Below, piece after piece: positions 59,778-64,000 of a stretch of DNA of 64,000 bases. The position numbers were made by a program, and so were the translations under genes. Position 1 is the first letter of the stretch, and every line of letters begins with the position of its first letter. The notes under the pieces are model-generated. The model was not told where the DNA came from and ran no database searches. It was given only the letters and a program-made list of their open reading frames with translations. Origin of the DNA: Desarmillaria ectypa (taxonomy: Eukaryota; Basidiomycota; Agaricomycetes; Agaricales; Physalacriaceae); assembly GCA_030407005.1 (NCBI GenBank), contig JAUDYN010000002.1:1426001-1490000 (forward strand), read 5' to 3'.

Positions 59778-60263
59778 AGTGGGAGTAGGACGGAAGCAAC
59801 GCTAGAATACGTCTGTTTGGCTCGCGCGGTGTTTTCTTTCCTATTCAGGTAATCACCGCCAAGGTCGAGAATTGAAGCGCGAAACGCGAGAATGGTTGTT
59901 GAATATGATACATGCAAACAATGATTATATGGATAGCAAGGTTCGTAAAAAAAAATAAAGATGCATCGATTCTAGCCTTGAGCCAGATATATGATGATGT
60001 ATGTGCGGCCTTGAGCCTGCAAAGGAAAACCTAATGTGATACAGTTTAACGAACAATTCTTAAGAAAACCTGGGGAGAAAGAGATAACGACAACGGAGGA
60101 CAGATGATTGCCAACAAGACGGATGATGTATGTATGTATGTATGTATTGCGGTTGATAGATATGGCTCAATTTGCGTACGATGGAAAAGCACAGAGAAGA
60201 AAATCTTGAAGTGTATACGCATGTTCTTTTTTTTTTTTTGATCGCTAAACGTAGAAGACACGT
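59778..60263. other. intergenic, promoter of AGTRAP-like gene
   Basis: AT-rich, with a TGTA tetranucleotide repeat at 60127-60147 and a T run near 60230. No coding signal. Confidence 0.5.
60127..60147 (+). repeat. (TGTA)n microsatellite
   Basis: About five tandem TGTA units in intergenic sequence; directly visible. Confidence 0.85.
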
Positions 60264-63200
60264 TTACCGCTTGGCGCCCCTTCGGTTGGGTAACTTCTTG
60301 ATCTGCCTCATACCACTAGGGGGCGCAGAGGGTGCGGCACCAATGGTGAAAAGTGTTCCACCACTCGACGGTACCGCCGGAGATGTGGATGCCGCCCCGA
60401 AAGGATTCGACGATCCACCGAAGCCGCCGCCCCCGAAACCTGTGCTAGACACTGAAGGGAGGTTGGTGCTGCCGGTTGCGGGGGAAGCTGGCTGAGACCC
60501 GAAAGCAAATGAATTCGCAGTCGGAGGTGCTGCCGCAAATGTGAACGACGGAGAGGGAGTGTTGAACGTCGACGGGCTATTGGGTGCCGAAAGCGGCCCC
60601 GAAGGGAATGTAGTCGTAGTACCGTTAGATGCCCCGCCAAATGCGAATCCTGATCCTGATCCTGTAGCAGAATTGGGTGATTGAAAGGAGAACGCCCCGG
60701 CCGTTGAAGGTCGTGGAGGTTCTTCACTGGTTTTGCGAGTAAATGGAAAGCCGGATGAGGTACCCGAGGATTGACCGAAACCACCGAACCCTTTGTTCTC
60801 CTCTGGCTTATTCTCCTTTGCGAAGGGATTGGAAGAGGTGGACGTCGCTCCAAAAGTAAAAGATGGAGTCATTGACCCACCAGATTGGCCAAAAGATGAA
60901 GCACCGCTGGTGTTGTTGAATGACGGGAACACACCTAGGGTAGGACGAGGCTCAGCGATCTTGGGAGCATTGGTGACTTGCATATCCCTCGTCGGACTCT
61001 CATCCATCTTGATCTCCTGATCTTGATTCGGTGGCGTTACCGGGCGGGTATTCGTTGTTGCAGCGCTGAATGAAAACGGTTTAGAAATATCGCCAGATGT
61101 AGATCCGCCCCCGAAAGAAAATGTCGCAGGCGCTGATGTCGACGTCTGAGTAAAGCTAAATGATGACTTCTTGTCAGCATCCGAGGTTGGGGGCGTGCTT
61201 GGGGTAGCACCAAAGCCGAACATGGATGATGAATTGGATTCGTTCTTCTTGTCGCCTGAGCCTGAACCAAAAAACGTTATAGGGTTGGCTCCGCCGTCTG
61301 TCTGTGCCGGTCCGAAAGAAAATGGCGGCTTCGGGGTCGGCTCTGTCTTGTCTGCGGGTGCACTGGGCGCACCGAACGTGAACGCTGTGTTATTACTATT
61401 TGCGCCGGGTGTCGAGCCTAAAGAAAACGGCGATTGGGGCATCGTCGTTGGTTCGTTCGAGGGTGCACCACCGAACGATATAGCAGGTGTGCTTGGCGCG
61501 GCGGGTGTCGAAGTACCACCAAAAGTGAATGTAGTAGCGGTGCTTGGTTTGGGTGCTGCTTCAACCGCTTCTGTCTGCTTTCCAAAGAACCCGTTTGTTT
61601 TCGGTTCGGCGGAATTGCTGGAAGTTTGGCTAAAGCTGAACGCGTTCGAGTTAATGCTCTCTTTCGTTGCATCATTACTGCCGAAGGACAAAGGCCGCGG
61701 CTTCAAGGCTTGGTCCGGTTCAGCTGTCTTCGCAGACGCAATGCTAAACAAGGGTGGCGACGGGGTAGACACCACAACATCGGAACTTTCCGGAGCAGCA
61801 CTGCTACCGAAAGAGAAAGATGAGGGCTTGAACGCACTTTCGGCAGGGGTGGATGTCTGAGGTCCGTCGTCCTGTTTGGCAGACCCAAACGAGGGGAACG
61901 AGGTGGTTGTCCCTGAACCACCGAAAGTGAATATAGCGCCGCCACCGTTAGTGTCCGAGCCGGACGCAGGGTGTTCGTTTTTAGCTTTCCCGGCAGTGTC
62001 ATCCTTCTTGCATTCATTCCACAGCGGATTGTCGGCTTCATGAACCGGAGCCGACGGAGCCGGTGTGGCGGCTGGCGGCTGTTGCGGCGTTAGGCTGAAC
62101 GGTAAAGATGTGGGGGTGGAGGCTCCTGCCGCTGTCAATGTCATCGGTGGCACCACCACAGGGGTCTGGGCTAGAGTCTTGCTTGTAGCAAAGAAATTCG
62201 GGATGCCACCATTCGTCTTCGGCAGAGTTGAGGTTGTCGATAAAACCGCAGGCACAGAGTACACCTTCACAGGAATGTCAGGTACGGGAGCTGGTGCTGG
62301 TGGTGTAGGAGGGGAAGCCGTAGTGGAGTCCACTTTCGAACTGTTAGATGGAGGAATCGAGGCAGCGTCTGACACCGAGGAAGTACCCGGCTGAAAAGAG
62401 TATATCGAAAAAGGTAGTGAGGGAACGGGTGGCTCCTTTGCTTTCGACAAGTCTGAGGCAACATCTTGAAGTTTGTCAGTCTGTTCGCTTGTCAGCTTCG
62501 GGACTGAAGTTATTGAGCGACGACTTACATCTTTGGCAAAACTAAACCCGGCTGGGATGTTAAACATGGGTACATGTTTTGCTGCCTCTTCCATCATTTC
62601 CCTTTCTTTCTTGGATTCCTCCTCCCGCCTCTCATCTTCACCATCGTCATAAGCCGCAGAAAAGCCGCGTTTTCCTGGCCGAGAAGGGCGATCAATATGG
62701 TTGCGTGAGGTAAAGGTACGGCCGACTCGAAGGGACGAGCTAGAAGGTATTGTTGACTGCTTTTCTGCTGCCTTGGAAGTCTTTGGCTGACTGTCTGGAA
62801 ACCTGAACTCCTCCCGATCCTTGTTGATCTCTGGAAGAATGTCGCTCAAAGGTCGTTCTTCGTTCATGGACACATCGTCACCATTCAGCTCGCCCTTAGA
62901 TGGTGTAGCTTCTTCAACATTAGCCTTTCTGCTTCGCGCAAGATGCTTTTTAATGCCTGCGTCGCCTGCATACGGCTTGGTGTGGTTAGCTACTTTCGCC
63001 TTGACAGTACGTCCCCCGGGCATTCGCTGATAGGACTTCTTGCGAGAGAACATGTCTGTAGCATCCCCGGGAGATGATGGGAGGGTGCTGTTTTCTCGAA
63101 GACGTGACGGCTTAAGGGGGGTTCTGTATACATCCAACTCATGTAGGGTACGCTCTGCGACGGTTGTTAGACGCGAGGCTGCAAAATAATCGTTATAAAA

Positions 63201-64000
63201 GCCAAAAAAAAAAAAAAAAAAAAAAACTCTTTTTGAAAGACGAACCTTTCACGGACGTTGACTGAGAGCCAAAGAGAAGAGAACTGGAGCTATGCTGGCG
63301 CACAGGAGACTGAGTCTGTGAGCGAGGAATCAGAGAGACTGTCAGCAACAACTTGCATGGACTTACTCTTCTCTGGGTATCGATAAGAGAACCGAGAGTG
63401 GCCTGGGGCTTGGTCGCCTCTGGAGCAGGACCACGAACAAAAACGGGTTTGGAGCCAAGAGATGAGATTGTGGGAGGTTCAGAACTATCACGTACAGGCT
63501 GGGGTGTGACTGAAGTGTGGATACGAAATCCAAGAGGAAGAGAGGTATCGCGAGGTTGGGATACGGACGAACGCAGAAACGAGCCTGGCGCGGGTTCGAT
63601 AGACATATCTCGAGCAGCAGCATCATGCAAGGATGGCAAGACGACACTTTTCATGGTAACGTCCCGAGAGAGGCGTCGAGTGATTGGATTCTGAGGTGGA
63701 TCGATGGACATGGTATGGCTAAACTGGTTTCGCAGGGGAGACAGAGTAGTGCGGGGTTCATTACGGGGAATATCAGGGGTAGTGGTCGCAGGTAGCGTAA
63801 GTGAGGATGAACGATTGAAAGGGTTATTTGATAAATAAGAGGGCTGAAAGAAACGTTGGAATGCAGAGCTGGGTGGGTCGAGATAGCCGCCTTGACCGCT
63901 TGCCGTATGTGGCGGAGGCTGCGATGCTGCTCTATCCGGACTATGGAGCCTCAGACGCTTTGGCGGAGCAGGCCCATCATCCTTGCCGTCAATAGGTTCG
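60264..64000 (-). CDS. FG-repeat nucleoporin, Nup1-like (5' end outside window)
   Basis: Nuclear-pore basket protein that binds karyopherins through FG repeats. The reading frame enters at base 64000 and continues through introns at about 63364-63312 and 63245-63182. Splicing reads ASRLTTVAERTLHELDVYRTPLKP. An N-terminal region with RKKSYQRMPGG and basic segments and a charged helix (EDERREEESKKEREMMEEA) lead to MFNIPAGFSFAKD. The FxFG-rich domain has many copies of FSFG, FTFG and FGFG spaced by Ser/Thr/Pro. The end, MRQIKKLPNRRGAKR, matches the basic C-terminus by which Nup1-type proteins bind importin beta. The Met at 63137 is really a TTG inside the frame, not a start. The class as FG nucleoporin is certain; Nup1 versus other basket Nups is inferred. 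Confidence 0.88.
63204..63226. repeat. 23-nt poly-A/T tract inside a nucleoporin intron
   Basis: An unbroken run of 23 A on the plus strand, so T on the sense strand. It lies in the intron between exons encoding the SVK and ASRL segments, upstream of the TTTTGCAG acceptor. Confidence 0.9.

Noticed and set aside
61171..61860. 229-codon plus-strand ORF opposite the nucleoporin
   Set aside because: Antisense of the FG-repeat region, with repetitive composition imposed by the sense strand.
1..64000. Biosynthetic cluster, mating locus or defence island
   Set aside because: The genes are unrelated housekeeping functions with ordinary spacing; no synthase, homeodomain, pheromone receptor or NLR-type genes are present.

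Overview
The window is nuclear DNA of a filamentous basidiomycete, most likely an Agaricomycete (mushroom-forming fungus). Genes are tightly packed on both strands and are cut by many introns of about 45-65 nt with GT..AG ends. The proteins are closest to what I know from Agaricomycetes: a Hos2-type histone deacetylase, a secreted PLC-like phosphodiesterase with a CHTSC-type motif, an SRPK-like kinase, and RRM-R3H Pin4. I saw no CRISPR array, rRNA, convincing tRNA, transposon or virus-derived sequence. I cannot name the species.

Layout, left to right. 1-2.2 kb (-): Sqs1-like RGG/acidic protein, running off the left edge. 2.9-4.3 (-): SRPK-like kinase. 4.5-6.5 (-): MCM-binding protein. 6.7-8.2 (+): CDC50/Lem3 flippase subunit. 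8.3-9.5 (-): RNA 3'-phosphate cyclase. 9.8-11.8 (-): Hos2-like histone deacetylase. 12.8-14.2 (+): secreted PLC-like phosphodiesterase. 15.1-15.4 (+): small cytochrome c oxidase subunit. 16.0-23.2 (-): CNOT1/Not1 scaffold. 23.8-27.2 (-): secreted prolyl-oligopeptidase-like hydrolase. 27.7-28.1 (+): TMA7. 28.4-31.3 (+): striatin. 32.0-33.4 (-): class II cAMP phosphodiesterase. 34.7-37.3 (-): unrecognised protein. 37.8-42.1 (-): EDE1/EPS15 endocytic adaptor. 42.3-43.2 (+): UBE2C/Ubc11 E2. 43.7-44.0 (+): small unrecognised protein. 44.2-46.0 (+): Pin4-like RRM/R3H protein. 46.6-48.0 (+): NUC1 nuclease. 48.1-49.1 (-): mitoribosomal mL46. 49.2-51.0 (+): V-ATPase subunit H. 51.1-53.0 (-): TRAPPC13. 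53.3-58.9 (+): REV3, catalytic subunit of DNA polymerase zeta. 59.0-59.8 (-): small multi-pass membrane protein. 60.3-64.0 (-): FG nucleoporin (Nup1-like), running off the right edge.

This is a mix of housekeeping genes, not a pathway cluster. Themes recur: mRNA fate (Not1, Pin4, RtcA, Sqs1-like), membrane traffic (CDC50, EDE1, TRAPPC13, V-ATPase), mitochondria (Cox, mL46, NUC1) and genome maintenance or cell cycle (MCMBP, REV3, UBE2C). The unusual signals are in gene structure. There are two GC-AG introns that conserved motifs support, micro-exons in TMA7 and UBE2C, in-frame introns without stops, and two exon junctions (deacetylase and PLC-like gene) that no canonical splice choice keeps in frame. 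Two gene models match no family I recognise. I found no convincing new multi-gene system. Exon boundaries were read by eye from splice signals and family motifs, without transcript data.
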